From Melieria omissa (taxonomy: Eukaryota; Arthropoda; Insecta; Diptera; Ulidiidae), in NCBI GenBank assembly GCA_963971225.1, contig OZ020269.1:83676450-83740449 (forward strand): 64,000 bases of DNA. The letters run 5' to 3'. The notes under the pieces are model-generated. The model searched no databases, was not told the origin of the DNA, and saw only the letters and a program-made list of their open reading frames with translations. Position 1 is the first letter of the stretch; every line of letters starts with the position of its first letter. This document shows, piece after piece, positions 36,230 through 47,777 of this stretch. The translations under genes and the position numbers were made by a program.

Positions 36230-36547
36230 TGTTCTTCTTCTTCTTGACTGGCACGACAGCCCGATTACGAGACTAAGGCCTAGCTACCCGTAACCAACCG
36301 TGTTGTGCGTGTGAATTTGTACACGGATGGAAGGGACCTACAGTTTTATGCCGGTTCCGAACGGCAGGTTGGGAGCTTTTTCATAGGCAATTTTACTCTC
36401 AGAGGTTTGCCATTTCCTGCTGAGAAGACAGCCGCCGAAAGAAAATTTTTTTTTATTTTTTTTTCGGTTTTAACGCAACGGAGTATTGAACTCGCGGAGT
36501 CTTGGCTCGCGGCCCAACGCACTAGCCAGCTGAGCTACGGCGGCTGG
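36230..36547 (-). mobile_element. tRNA-derived SINE
   Basis: Read on the minus strand, the element starts GCCGCCGTAGCTCAGCTGG, an A box as in many tRNA genes (36,521-36,545), followed about 35 nt later by CGAGTTCAATACTCC, a B box (36,480-36,494). The downstream part does not fold back to a tRNA acceptor arm; it continues as an unrelated body and ends in a GAAGAAGAAGAAC tail (36,231-36,243). This is the head-body-tail layout of a tRNA-derived SINE of about 318 bp transcribed by Pol III. It is not a functional tRNA gene. Confidence 0.75.
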
Positions 36548-37795
36548 TATGGATTAAATAAAAATTAATAAAGAGAGAACGGCTTAATTTGATTAGTTTT
36601 TTCCTTAAAACAATTTTTATTGGTATTCGGCTCGGCTTCGGGCTTCGGCCGAATTTTTTAGTTATGCCGAATATTCCGCTTCGGGCTCGGCCAAAATTCC
36701 ACGTTCGGTTGGACACTAATATTTGTAAATCAAAATTTGTAAATCAAACATTTCTTCATTTAAAGCATAAATTGGTGTTAAAATTAAAATTTTAAAATTC
36801 TCAATCCCTTAAAAGCTTCCTATGTAAATAAACACAATAAAATTAAAAAAAAAAACATTATAGAATCTTATTACGCAAACACAGAGGACGGAATTGAATT
36901 GGAAATTTTAATATTTTCTATTCAAAAAGCTGCAGCAAAAGGGTGAACACCATTTTATTGAAGGCAATGGCTTTCACTAGTTTATGTATTTCCTACAGGG
37001 CATTGAATGAGTGTCAGTAGACCAACCGACAGAAGCCAATGAATGAGCGCCAACACGCATTGGAAACTTCTGTTTGTGGAGCTTTTCAAGCTTTTGTATT
37101 CTTTCAACGCAAAACTGGTCTAAAAGCGTTCAACTGAAACATAAAAGTGGCAGCTTTTTGCCTAAACTTGGCGCCTGCTCGGGGGGTGTTTTGGGGACGT
37201 ACGAAACTTTGGCCAATGTATCTGCGTGCGTGTGCGCCGAACTCGTCGATGCTTTTCGCTGGTGTTTCAGTTTGAAATTGAAACTCTACGAGTAAGGTAC
37301 GTTGAGTGGAAAATCGGCGGCCGCGGTCGGCACATAGCACCACAGCCAATGGCAGCAAAAGCATTAGCAAAAGAAGAAGCAGCACAAGCAGCAAAGTAGA
37401 AAAACAACTGCAGCGGCGGTGGAAGCAAAAAGCATAGAAAACTAATAAGTGCTGCCGCTGCCATCGGGCGCGTGTGTTGGGGACAGACTGCTGGCAGGCG
37501 CGAGGTGTGCGAGTGCGTGAGATTATTGCGCTGCTGCTGCTGCGTTCGGTGTTTGCTTTTGTTTTTGCCCATTTTTGCGAGCCCTTTTTGCGTTTGACGG
37601 TTGTGCGTGTGTGCGTGCGTGCGTACGTGTGTGTTTGTGTTATTGGCAGCAAACTGCACAGAGAAGAAACACAAAAGTGGCACTGTGAAAATATACACAA
37701 ATAAAGTTTAAAACAAAAACAAATGGAAAATTAATTACGATTAAAAAACTCAAACATTCATCAAAACTGACCTAAATCTGAAGCAAATGTGAAAT
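36548..37795. other. Intergenic; CpG-rich patch at 37.03-37.70 kb
   Basis: From about 37,030 to 37,700 the sequence turns GC/CpG-rich with open frames on both strands (up to 198 codons on the minus strand). The translations are rich in Leu/Ser or TH repeats from simple sequence and show no domain. It could be a promoter or noncoding 5' exon. Direction is unknown. Confidence 0.3.
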
Positions 37796-38395
37796 AAAAT
37801 AAAATAAAATAAAATAAAATAAAATAAAATAAAATAAAATAAAATAAAATAAAATAAAATAAAATCAAATCAAATCAAATCAAATCAAATCAAATCAAAT
37901 CAAATCAAATCAAATCAAATCAAATCAAATCAAATCAAATAAAATAAAATAAAATAAAATAAAATAAAATAAAATAAAATAAAATAAAATAAAATAAAAT
38001 AAAATAAAATAAAATAAAATAAAATAAAATAAAATAAAATAAAATCAAATCAAATCAAATCAAATAAAATAAAATCAAATCAAATCAAATCAAATCAAAT
38101 CAAATCAAATCAAATCAAATCAAATCAAATCAAATCAAATCAAATCAAATCAAATCAAATCAAATCAAATCAAATCAAATAAAATAAAATAAAATAAAAT
38201 AAAATAAAATAAAATAAAATAAAATAAAATAAAATAAAATAAAATAAAATAAAATAAAATAAAATAAAATAAAATAAAATAAAATAAAATAAAATAAAAT
38301 AAAATAAAATAAAATAAAATAAAATAAAATAAAATAAAATAAAATAAAATAAAATAAAATAAAATAAAATAAAATAAAATAAAATAAAATAAAAT
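37796..38395 (+). repeat. 600 bp pentanucleotide array, AAAAT and CAAAT
   Basis: Exactly 120 uninterrupted pentamers in seven blocks: 14 AAAAT, 15 CAAAT, 21 AAAAT, 4 CAAAT, 2 AAAAT, 21 CAAAT, 43 AAAAT. The ILFYF-repeat ORFs on the minus strand are translations of this array, not genes. Confidence 0.95.
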
Positions 38396-39439
38396 ATACA
38401 ATTTAAAAGTGTTAATCGAAATAACATCATTATAAAACAATTAAGCTATATTACTAAACAATATTTTGAGAAACATTTTAATTTTTTTGCTTACGTATTT
38501 TAAGAAATATAAAGAAATGCAAAAATATAAAATCTTTAAAATAAAATTAAATATACAAATATTTCTTAAAATATATACAAATTCAAAATTTTATTGAAAA
38601 CTATAAATTATATTATAAAATGATTTTATTTAAATTATAAAATATTTATTTTTAAATAGAAACTATATAAAACCATGTAAACAAATTAAAATATATACAA
38701 ACAAATTAATCACACAATTTCTGAAAGAATATTTAAAATAATAATCACTGTGAAAAAATCGCATCTCAACAGCTGTTGTCTGTCGCCTGCTGCATTTCGT
38801 CATATTTTCCGGACCTTCTGCCGTATCTTCATTGATATTTGGTTGGCACGAATGCATAAACAAAAACAAAAACAGTGTCACAGAAAAGCGAACGAAAGTA
38901 AAAATAACAACGAGCATGAATATTAAAACATCAATTCATGAATAAAGAAAAAAGCAGCGCGAGCGCGACATGCAGACAAAACTTTGCAAATAAATTAAAA
39001 ACCATCTTTTGCTATTTTATATAAAACTTGTTAATGGAAGTGGAATTTGAAAGCATAAAACATAACAAAAAAACAGTTTTAATTCGACAATAATAATAAT
39101 TAATAATTTTAACAAAAACGGAACATAATAACTTGAAATTCCAATGGGACTTGAAGTTTTTTTTAGTTTTTTGTTAGTACATATTTTAATTTTATTTTAC
39201 ATTGATGTGGAAGCATATTCAATAGCTTTTAAGGAAATTATTTTACAAAATGAAATCTTTTTAATGAACCCATTACTTATTGTGAAGTGAAGTTTAAATT
39301 CGAATTTAAAATTTCGCTAAACTGCATTCGATTTTTTGATAAATTAAAAAAAAAATTATGTGTTTTTGTATTTTCATATTTTTACTGAATTTTACAAAGA
39401 CTACTGTCTAGCACTGTTTGGTTGTTTTAATACGAAATA
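38396..39439. other. AT-rich intergenic, nothing recognised
   Basis: Very AT-rich DNA flanking the pentamer array. The 84-codon minus-strand ORF at 38.66-38.92 kb has no recognisable domain. Confidence 0.4.
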
Positions 39440-40056
39440 GCAAAAACAATACTAGAATAGAATAGATACGGGAACCGAGCATCAACTGCTCGAGACACTG
39501 CGTCCAAAGAGAACTATTGTGTCGTATCCCTTATTCTTTATTGGAGGAGTTCATCTTCCCGAATACTGTCCAGGAATTCCTTGATTTTTCCCAGATTAGT
39601 TCCAGACAGCTCTTTGGTCTGAATTAGTTCCCTTCCCAGTATACGCTTCCTTGCGCGCAAGAGAGCGGGACACTCGGTTATGATGTGCACGGATGTTTCG
39701 TCATCTTCCATGCAGAACCTGCATAGTTCGCTATCTGTCAATCCCAGTCGCACTTTATGCATATTTAGCAGGCAGTGCCCGCTCAGGATTCTCGTCATGA
39801 ACTTAAGCTCCTTTCTGCTTAGGTCCAATAGGTATTTAGATTTACCTTCCGAATAGGCCGGAAAGAATAGCTTGGAACAGTGCTGTCCCACCGTATTGGA
39901 CCATTTCTGGTTGGCCCGATTTTTGAATTCCTGTTTGACACAATGCTTGAAATTAGCTCTTCTGACACCTGCTGACATTTGCTGTCTCCCAGAGTCAAAC
40001 GTCGTCGAGCTCAGAGCTTTTATTGCAGCATGGCTGTCGGACATTATGATTATCAA
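39440..40056 (-). pseudogene. LINE ORF2 fragment: RNase H piece plus CCHC end
   Basis: The minus-strand open frame (39,538-40,056) begins with an RNase H motif, MSDSHAAIKALSS, then jumps to RRANFKHCVKQEF..KWSNT and ends with a zinc knuckle CRFCMEDDETSVHIITECPAL and LGRELI..EFLDSI. This is the order at the C-terminus of R1/jockey/LOA-type LINE ORF2 proteins, with much of RNase H apparently deleted after TTFDSG. The rest of ORF2 (endonuclease, reverse transcriptase) is absent. Sequence to about 39,440 is probably its 3' UTR. Confidence 0.7.
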
Positions 40057-40924
40057 ACAAAAAGAAAACAGTACTAAAAGAAGTTTAATAAAAATTTAAA
40101 ATATTTCACTATTATTCATTATTATCACTTACTTATACATTATAAGTGATTTTAGTTTTTAAAAAATTTGTATATTCATATTTAAAAAGTCTCCTTTTGT
40201 ATGCAAATAAATAATTTTTAAGTTTTGTTATTTAAAAAAAACTTTCATTGAAATAAATAAAAATAAAATAAAAAATATAAATATAATATAAAAATATAAA
40301 TAAAAAAATTAAGTCAAAATATTTCAAATAACAAAATTATTATAAATTATTTTAATAACATATTTAAATAAAAATTTTTTTATTATTAATAAAATAAAAT
40401 TAAATTTATTAAAAAACTTTTTTTAGGTTACTAAATATTATTATGAAATAACTTCGACTTAAATAAATTCAAAATAAATTAAAAAAAAATAATAATAAAT
40501 TAAACAAATTTTAAATAATAAACATAAATTAAAAAAATGTTTAATAATAAAATAATTTAAATAAAATATTTTTAAAATAAAAAAATAACAGTAACAACAT
40601 TTTTTATTTTGTTATTTAAAAAATGTATTAATTAAAAAGACTTAAAAACAATTTTTTTTACTAATAAATAAATTTAAAAATAAGTACTCGATCACTTTCA
40701 CACATAGTTTTATTTTTTATTTGTTTAGCAATAATAAAAAATTAGAAATTGTTATTCTTCCATTTAACTGAAACATAACTTACATTACACACAACTAAAT
40801 ATAATTGAAATATTTATTTTGAACAAAGCATTAAAATGTTCCGCATTCCATTCATTTGTATTTGTTTTGTTCTTTTTTTAGTAAATTTTACCGCGTGTAA
40901 AATTTTGATATTTCGCTATCGACT
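40057..40924. other. Extremely AT-rich spacer
   Basis: Long runs of A, T, AAATAAAT and TTATTAAA with almost no G or C. No gene, transposon end or RNA recognised. Confidence 0.5.
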
Positions 40925-41473
40925 ATACTCGCGCACTTCAAACGTCAACAGAAAGTGATATAGAAGCAAAAGAGCGAATGAAAGACAGAGCGGAGAGGAA
41001 AGCAAGAAATCAAAAAATTACAATAAAATAAAATAAAAAGAAAATTGTTGCGAGTTTTGCGTGAAAAAAGCGGCATTGCGCAAATCGTTCACACACAGCT
41101 ACAATCGCGAGTATAACAAAAGCAGCAAAAACAACAACAACAACCACAACAATAGCAACAGAACGAACCATACGAATTATTATAACAACAGTGTACGAAT
41201 TATTACAACAATTTGTTAACAGCGAATTTGAATTTTTTGCAAGAAAACATTCACTAAACGAAAAATCGAACCACGAAAAATTTACAATTGTTAAAACAAC
41301 AAAAAACAATAGTAGATAGTTTACAACGCCGCTTACAACAACAACAACAATAACGACAATTGTTTGCATTGTTTGCTTTCCGCAACGAGTTAACCCGCTC
41401 AGCGCGTACAGTTTGTGTCCCTCGTCCGAACCGGTGGCCTTGCGATAAACTTTAGATACAAAATTTCAATCGA
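40925..41473 (+). other. Probable noncoding first exon of a downstream + strand gene
   Basis: Composition changes abruptly to sequence typical of fly 5' UTRs (AACAACAACAACC, GCGAATGAAAGACAGAGCGG, CAATCGAG) and ends at a strong donor GTGAGTG at 41,474. No long + strand ORF is present. The start is approximate. The gene's coding exons are not recognised in the window. Confidence 0.4.
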
Positions 41474-41479
41474 GTGAGT

Positions 41480-43592
41480 GTCTTTCCTCTACAACAACAC
41501 ATTTTCTTTCTTTATATAGTAAATACATATGCAAACTCTATGTGGTTGTAGAACAACTAATTCGTTCAGGTTGTTATTTTTTGCTATATACAAACATTAA
41601 CATAAAATATATACATATATGTATAAATATATAAAGTATTTTGATTTTTGCAAATTTATCGACGCTTTGCCATAAAATCAACTGCGGTTTGCCTTGTGAT
41701 GTGTTTTAGTTTTTTATTCTGGTTGAATATTTATGTGTTTGTGTGTATTTTAGCACTGGTTGTTTTTTTATTCATTTTTATGTGGTGTGTAGATATTCTG
41801 GAATTATAAAAATTTTATACAAATATGTACAATATATATACAATATACACAAAGTTTGCCTATATGCATAAATGATGCTACACACGTGTCTGCAGACAAC
41901 TTAGAGGCGATTTAGGGGCTTCTGACACAAGTATATTTAAGACATAGTAAGAGATATATGGCGATCTGGTATCTGTTAGATTTGTTCAAATCCCCTTATC
42001 TCTACTAAGACGAAAATGATCTCAACTATGGAACTACTGCCAGTCGATTGATTTGAGGGATCTATTATGCTCTCCAAAGTATTTGCTTCTTATGAGCATT
42101 GAAGCTTTGCAATCTGTGGTCAAGTAGATATTTCTACACTCTCTTTATAGATCTTACAAATGCGACTTCAAACTAGATTCATATAGTCTTCAGTGACCAC
42201 TTAATACACCTGAAAAAATTTCTAGCTTTCAAACATTTTGAAAGAGTTTTATTCACTTTAAAGATTAAAATCTCCTAGAAAGGCCGTACTCCAGAAGCCT
42301 TTGAATGGTTTGTTCAGGAACATTTTTCCAAGATTGATATCCTTTTACTTTTGTATGAGTTATGTTCCTTAAGTATGCTTCCAACAACTTTCAACAAGAC
42401 CCCAAAGAAATGTTGAGCTTCGTTAATGTTATATGAGGGGCTGCAGCTTTCCGTTCCAAGCTATCGTCTTCTCATATAGTATTGAAGATACGAGAGCATA
42501 GAATCTCAAAAACACTTTTCTACCGGAACCATTTCGCAGCAGAGGTCTTTGCACCATTCCATGTGGTATATGCCACAGATAGTTGACATAATGTTGGCCT
42601 TGTCTTATGATTTTCAGTCGCACGCGAACTTTTCTCATGATAGATCGAAATCTCTCAATGTTACCTATAATATTAAATATAACACTTGCCACCAGATCAC
42701 AACTTAATGTCAATTCAGACTTGGCGAACAAGTGTAGAGAAAAGATCTCTGTCCTTCAAAGTTCTGAAGTTTCTGTTCTCTTAAATTTGAAAATCTTTGC
42801 TTCGGATTTGGAGATCAAGTCGAAATCTCTGATCCTCAAGAGTTTTACATCGCAAGAGTTAATCTTCATAGATCCAGTAAAAGCTTGAAAATATCTCAGT
42901 TTGTGTGTTAAGTAAAAATTTTCAGGTCCTAACATAAGATTCGGAGATCTCTTTGAAGACCTGCTCAATTGTTTTTTTATATCAAACTGTTTGTAATATA
43001 TTTGTTGCCACATTATTTTTATTTGGCTGCAAATATATATATATTTATTTAGCTGCAAAGTGCTAAGGGGTGAAAAATTACTACAAACACTGAAAATCAA
43101 CACATTTAAAACTCAGTTTAGAATGCATTCCAATTATTGCGTTGCGCTTGAGATATGCATTTTTTGCTTTATTCTAAATGCTAAATGCTCCTAAGACGAT
43201 TCAAGGCCCTGTTTGTTAGAAGAATTTAAATTATTTTGCTTCGAAATTTGCTGCTCCGCTTCGCTTTCGATAATCGCAAGTACGTTAAATGTGCATAACA
43301 CTGATAAAAAAAATTAAATTAAGAGCTTGCAAACAGTAATTGCCAGTGAAAAGCTTTATATATTAGATATACGAACAACAAAAACAGTACACTTAAGCTA
43401 AATACAATTTTATACAATACGTTATGGGTAAATTGAAGCGAACATTGTTAACTGTGTGTGGTAGTAAAGCAGAAAAATTTTAAAATATTTTTTATAACAA
43501 ATCGAAAAACCTTCAATAAAAATATACGTATTTGAATATTGGGCTGGACATGTGTCTAAACTAGCGAGTGCACACTGTATTTACCTGAAGAT
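41480..43592 (+). other. Probable intron, nothing recognised
   Basis: Follows the candidate donor at 41,474. AT-rich with ATACATATATG repeats. Overlapping 93-115 codon ORFs on both strands at 42.4-43.1 kb have no recognisable domain. Confidence 0.3.
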
Positions 43593-44027
43593 ATTAATAC
43601 GAAAATGGGTTCCACTGGCCAATGCAGGTGTAGTTCGTATCGCTGGATTGTGTCCAAATAAAAAACACAGAACTTCTTTAACGCAGTTCACCACTAGAAG
43701 ACACTTTATTTAAAATTTTATATTGCATTGTGTTTACACTTGTCACTTGTTTCACTTTACTGATTAACTAGACACTTTCACTTCATTTTTCATTATCCGT
43801 GCTGCGCTGTCACTTGTCAAAACCAAGCTGACTACCCGGCTGCCTTTTATACTTCTTTGTTCGAAATGCAACTTATTCACGAACATTGCAGCATTGCCTC
43901 AAACCGTCTCTGCAATACTTCTTGCAAAATTACTATTCATCCTAAAAGTATGCAATGCCCATTCAGTGTTGTCGTGTTGCCTGTGCTAGGGGACCCGCAG
44001 TTCCGCAGTGCCTTAACGTCACAATAT
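43593..44027 (+). repeat. LTR-like repeat, copy 3
   Basis: Starts ATACGAAAATGGG and ends near AACGTCACA. It shares the AAATAAAAAACAC, TGCGCTG..CGGCTGCCTTTTATAC and CCGTCTCTGC..CCTAAAAGTATGC blocks with the repeat at 17.3 kb, and the first half with that at 5.5 kb. The TTTTATAC box and AATAAA are in LTR-like order. Confidence 0.45.
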
Positions 44028-44444
44028 GTAATTTTGTTTGGTCAGTGACTCTGAACAAGATTTTTTTTATTAGAACAAAAAACGCTCATACACACACACA
44101 CTTTTGTCTGTATTTTGTGTAATGGTGTAAAGTTCTATATAAATATTTTTATTTTATATTTGGTTGTATTTATTATGAAATACTCTCACTTGTGTCTAAC
44201 TTTGTACCCAGTCAAAAGGTACCAAAACCAATATTCATATTTTTCATAATAAAATATTTGTTTTTTTAACAAAATGTGTCCTCTAATATTTTAGTTTTTT
44301 ATTACCAAATAGTTAATGTGCGAGCAACACTAAAACCCCATTCACCAACGAATTATTGGCAATTATTACAATTGTGACTGTGCACTAAAAGCAAAAATCA
44401 AAAACAACAAATCACCTATTAACCAACAATTTACGCCAAGCAGC

Positions 44445-44798
44445 TAAATCAATAAACACAAAACAAAATATAAATTATTTTAATTTGCTTCTTCTTGTCT
44501 GTGTTTACTTTCATAAAACGAAAAAATATATATAATTAAATATTTTATTAACTTTTGTACAATTCTCATGCATAATTAAAATTTAAATCATTGCCAACGA
44601 AAACAAATCAACGCTTGGATTATCCTCAACATAAATCAACACATTATCGAACATCGAATAAATATCGAACAACTCCTAACAACGACAACGACAACAATTT
44701 TCGAAACAACGCAATAAATCGGAATTTGCTGTCTCGCATTTGCTGTGCTTTGCTGTCTTTGCATTGTGGATTTCGCGCACTTGGCTGTCATCACACAT
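44445..44798 (+). other. Possible second noncoding exon
   Basis: Sequence with CAACGACAACGACAAC and ATAAATATCGAACAACTCC, typical of fly 5' UTRs, ends at a strong donor GTGAGT (44,799-44,804). The left boundary is uncertain; a CAAGCAG at about 44,445 is one candidate acceptor. A 73-codon ORF crosses it but lacks support. Confidence 0.25.
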
Positions 44799-45650
44799 GT
44801 GAGTATCCCTAGTTACGCATTTCCTATGAGAATTTCCACCCTTATTTGAACTGGCTTTGGAACACATTTCGATTTTCTGAAACGTATCCGCAAGGAAAGA
44901 CGTGCTAGTACACTTTGAATGAGGGAAAAACTCTTTGCATATTCTTGAAACAAATTTGAGGAGGTGGGTTAAGCTAAATGAGGGGCGTTTCTATGGGCCT
45001 TTTAATTGCATAGAAGAGGAAAAGTTTCAACAATTATATAATTTACACATATAAGACAACATTTTCATGAGACATTTTTGGTAGTGGAACATACAAAACG
45101 ATTAGTGAGTTGAATAAAAGGGTTTTATATATTGATTTCTTTCATCTGTGGTTAACATCTTTTTATGACTCATACGGCAAGGATGAACTCATCTACCTAT
45201 AGAATCTCTTAAGAGCAATGGCGGCTAAAAATTTGTAAATATCTAAGCAATGTAATCAGAGGAGTCAACCACGTCCAAGACACCTTTTAGGTTTAAATTC
45301 TCTTAGGAAGACCTTTGAATGTCTTAGTTCCGAAAGAGCTTTCCAGTAAGCTATAATTATAGTTCTTAAAAAAGTACAAAGAAAAAATATGCAACTCTGA
45401 AATATAGACTTTTTTGACGATATCTTCATATACCTAGGTATATAGAACCCAAATTCATCAACACGCCGACTTCTTACAGGCTGAAACCATCTGCTATCGA
45501 ACGATTTACCAAAGTAGACTATCGAGTGTCTTATCGTTCTTCTCTTTTGTATTTAGAGCCTTTAACTACTCTCCTCCTAGTAAGTAAGTAATGTGTTATC
45601 TCAAGTAGATTTTCATGGCTTATGGCCCTTAAATTATCTTCTTTCATAAA
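44799..45650 (+). other. Probable intron, nothing recognised
   Basis: AT-rich unique sequence between the candidate exon and the LINE insertion. No coding, RNA or repeat feature recognised. Confidence 0.35.
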
Positions 45651-46966
45651 TTTTTTTTTTTTTAACGAGCCAACGCGCAGGGGATGACCCCTATAAATGC
45701 GAGGCATTGCGCTGGTTCAGGAAGGATATATAGGTTGGGAGAGAGGAAGTTGGGTGAAGGATTTATGGACTCTTGCCTTGAATCCATCAAGATCATAGGT
45801 GCTGGGGAAAACATCTGCAGGGAGACCATTCCACAATCGCGCTGTACGGGCCAGGAACGTACTTTCTCTGTAGTGCGTAGTGCGCTGGAACATCGTTTCG
45901 ACGTGGAATGCATGGGCGCCAGTGTTCAAACGGGTTGCCCGTGAGAATACCCGGAGTGATGGCATCAAGTTGCTCATCTCCACTGAGCAATTATCGAAAA
46001 AGTATCGGTAGAATAACACCACACATGCCACGTTTCGACGATGCTCCAAGAAGTCAATAGAGCTGGATGCCCTACTGTCCCCTATAAGTTTAATCGCACG
46101 GTTTTGCACCCGATCCAGGACCTCCAAATGGGTTTTTGAAGCCCCTGCCCATAGGTGCGAGTTAAACTCCAGTTTAGGTCGGATATAGGTGGTATAAATA
46201 ATGCGGAGATCGGACGGGGTGAAATATTTGTTGCACCGCTTTAATAAGCCGAGGCACTTGGCTGTTTCTTTCGACACGCCAAAAATATGATCGTTCCAAC
46301 GAAGGTCGTTCTTAATGGACATGCCCAGAACATCAAGAGCTGCCGATTCCGCAATACTCACACCATCCATAACCAGGGATGTGTTGGAATGTTGGGAGAC
46401 TCGCTTGTGGGATAACAGGCAACATTGGGTCTTGCGAGGATTAAAATCGACCCTGTTCGCTTGACCCCACTTGGAGATTGTTTGTAGGTCGCTATTAAGT
46501 GTGTCATTCATACGGCGCCGTTCTCTCTCAATCTCCATAGAGCTGGGGCGCTTTGTGAAGGAGTATGAATGACAGATGGTGCTGTCATCCGCAAACGAGT
46601 AGATGGGATTCTTCGTCGACGACAATAGGTCGTTGATGAAGATAAGGAAAAGGGTTGGAGAAAGGACCGAACCCTGCTTCACTCCCGCGCCAAGGGAATG
46701 CTTTTCCAAGGCTACGCCGTCTATTACAACACGAATGGAGCGATCATAGAAGAAACTCGTAATCCAACGAGAGAAGATACTACCGACGCCATAGGCAATC
46801 AATTTAGACACGAGTGCTTTATGCCACACCCGGTCAAAGGCCTTAGAAATATCCAGTGCAACAACCTTGCTTTCACCGAGGTTTAGAATGCTATGGTTCC
46901 ATTTATCGGTGAGGACCGCCATAAGGTCTCCCGTCGATCGCTGTCTTCGAAATGGTGGTCTTATTC
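45651..46966 (-). mobile_element. 5'-truncated LINE with intact reverse-transcriptase ORF
   Basis: The minus-strand insertion has a poly(A) tail (13 T on the + strand at 45,651-45,663), a short 3' UTR ending CCTGCGCGTTGGCTCGTT, and an uninterrupted ORF entering from the truncated 5' end. The family match starts abruptly at FRRQRSTGDLM near 46,966, in the RT finger region. ORF1, the endonuclease and the first part of RT are missing. No clear target-site duplication was found. Confidence 0.85.
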
Positions 46967-46994
46967 TACTAAATTCTACGCCGGTCACTGACAC
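45717..46994 (-). CDS. LINE reverse transcriptase, 5'-truncated (425 codons open)
   Basis: Non-LTR retrotransposons use this enzyme for target-primed reverse transcription. Visible RT motifs in order: FRRQRSTGDL (finger), ALDISKAFDRVWHKAL (motif A), GVKQGSVLSPTLFLIFINDL (motif B), YSFADDSTI (motif C, FADD catalytic box, about residue 140), NPRKTQCCLLS (D) and LDVLGMSIKNDLRWNDHI (E). The thumb and C-terminal part ends RTARLWNGLPADVFPS..DGFKARVHKSF, as in CR1/L2/jockey-like LINEs; the clade is not resolved. The first dozen residues are probably flanking DNA. There are no stops or frameshifts, so insertion is recent, but it cannot be autonomous. Confidence 0.85.
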   Translation of the reverse strand: MSVTGVEFSRIRPPFRRQRSTGDLMAVLTDKWNHSILNLGESKVVALDISKAFDRVWHKALVSKLIAYGVGSIFSRWITSFFYDRSIRVVIDGVALEKHSLGAGVKQGSVLSPTLFLIFINDLLSSTKNPIYSFADDSTICHSYSFTKRPSSMEIERERRRMNDTLNSDLQTISKWGQANRVDFNPRKTQCCLLSHKRVSQHSNTSLVMDGVSIAESAALDVLGMSIKNDLRWNDHIFGVSKETAKCLGLLKRCNKYFTPSDLRIIYTTYIRPKLEFNSHLWAGASKTHLEVLDRVQNRAIKLIGDSRASSSIDFLEHRRNVACVVLFYRYFFDNCSVEMSNLMPSLRVFSRATRLNTGAHAFHVETMFQRTTHYRESTFLARTARLWNGLPADVFPSTYDLDGFKARVHKSFTQLPLSQPIYPS

Positions 46995-47777
46995 ATGATA
47001 TATGCAGCCGTTTCGTTATCTTTACAGTCCACAGGTTTATACCTCAGCAAGATTCAATCTTCCTAGGAGTCTATTGTAGTTCTTATTCTTTGTTCGTACT
47101 CAGTAATTTGAGAGTTTTAAGCTTCAAACAAAGAACTAACTTGGTTTCGTTACCGCTTTAGAATTGAAAACTGTAATTTCTAATTAACAAATTTCAATCT
47201 CATTCAATCTATTGTAGTATCTTAAGTTATCCAGCTGACTAGATTAGATTTGTGTAATGTAAATTTTGCCTTGCGTCAGCTATAAGTATACTTTTATGTT
47301 ATGGTACAGTTATGATGTCTCATCAAGTACTGGCAAAGTGATTTAAAACTGCTTAAAAGCTGTACAGACCATAAAAAAATCTCTGCAACTACTCACATAA
47401 ACTCTAATCAAAGGGATATACACCATTTGCTTTGTTTCACATATTCTACATACACACATATGTTTTTATGTACATATGTATTTAGATTTTATTAGACACA
47501 AATACAAATAGTCTAACACTACTTGTACACCAAAAAGTCGTTGACATTTTCACAAATTTGTATATCTGTATGAACCTTTCGTCAAGTCTTTATGTAAGCA
47601 TTTACAACCCTCTGGAGGACAATTGTTGGTTTCCACTGCAAATAAAGAGATTTATAAGTTAAAACGCTTGTCTGAATTAGTAATAAAACTTGTCGGCACG
47701 TGTCGATAGGCATTTCTCGCTTCGAACCAGTGTCATAAAATGCCGATGTGATCGACCATATGTTGTCATACAACATA
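46995..47777. other. Intergenic/intronic, nothing recognised
   Basis: AT-rich sequence with ATACACACATATG repeats at about 47,449-47,480. No supported gene. Confidence 0.35.

Noticed and set aside
36480..36547. Apparent tRNA gene on the minus strand
   Set aside because: A and B boxes are present, but no acceptor-stem partner or clean cloverleaf follows; the sequence continues as a SINE body.
37104..37700. 198- and 143-codon minus-strand ORFs
   Set aside because: They overlap each other in different frames in a CpG-rich, stop-poor patch, and products are THTHTR/LLLL low complexity.
38165..38440. Minus-strand ORFs of 86-91 codons made of ILFYF repeats
   Set aside because: They are translations of the AAAAT/CAAAT pentamer array; two overlapping frames give the same kind of product.
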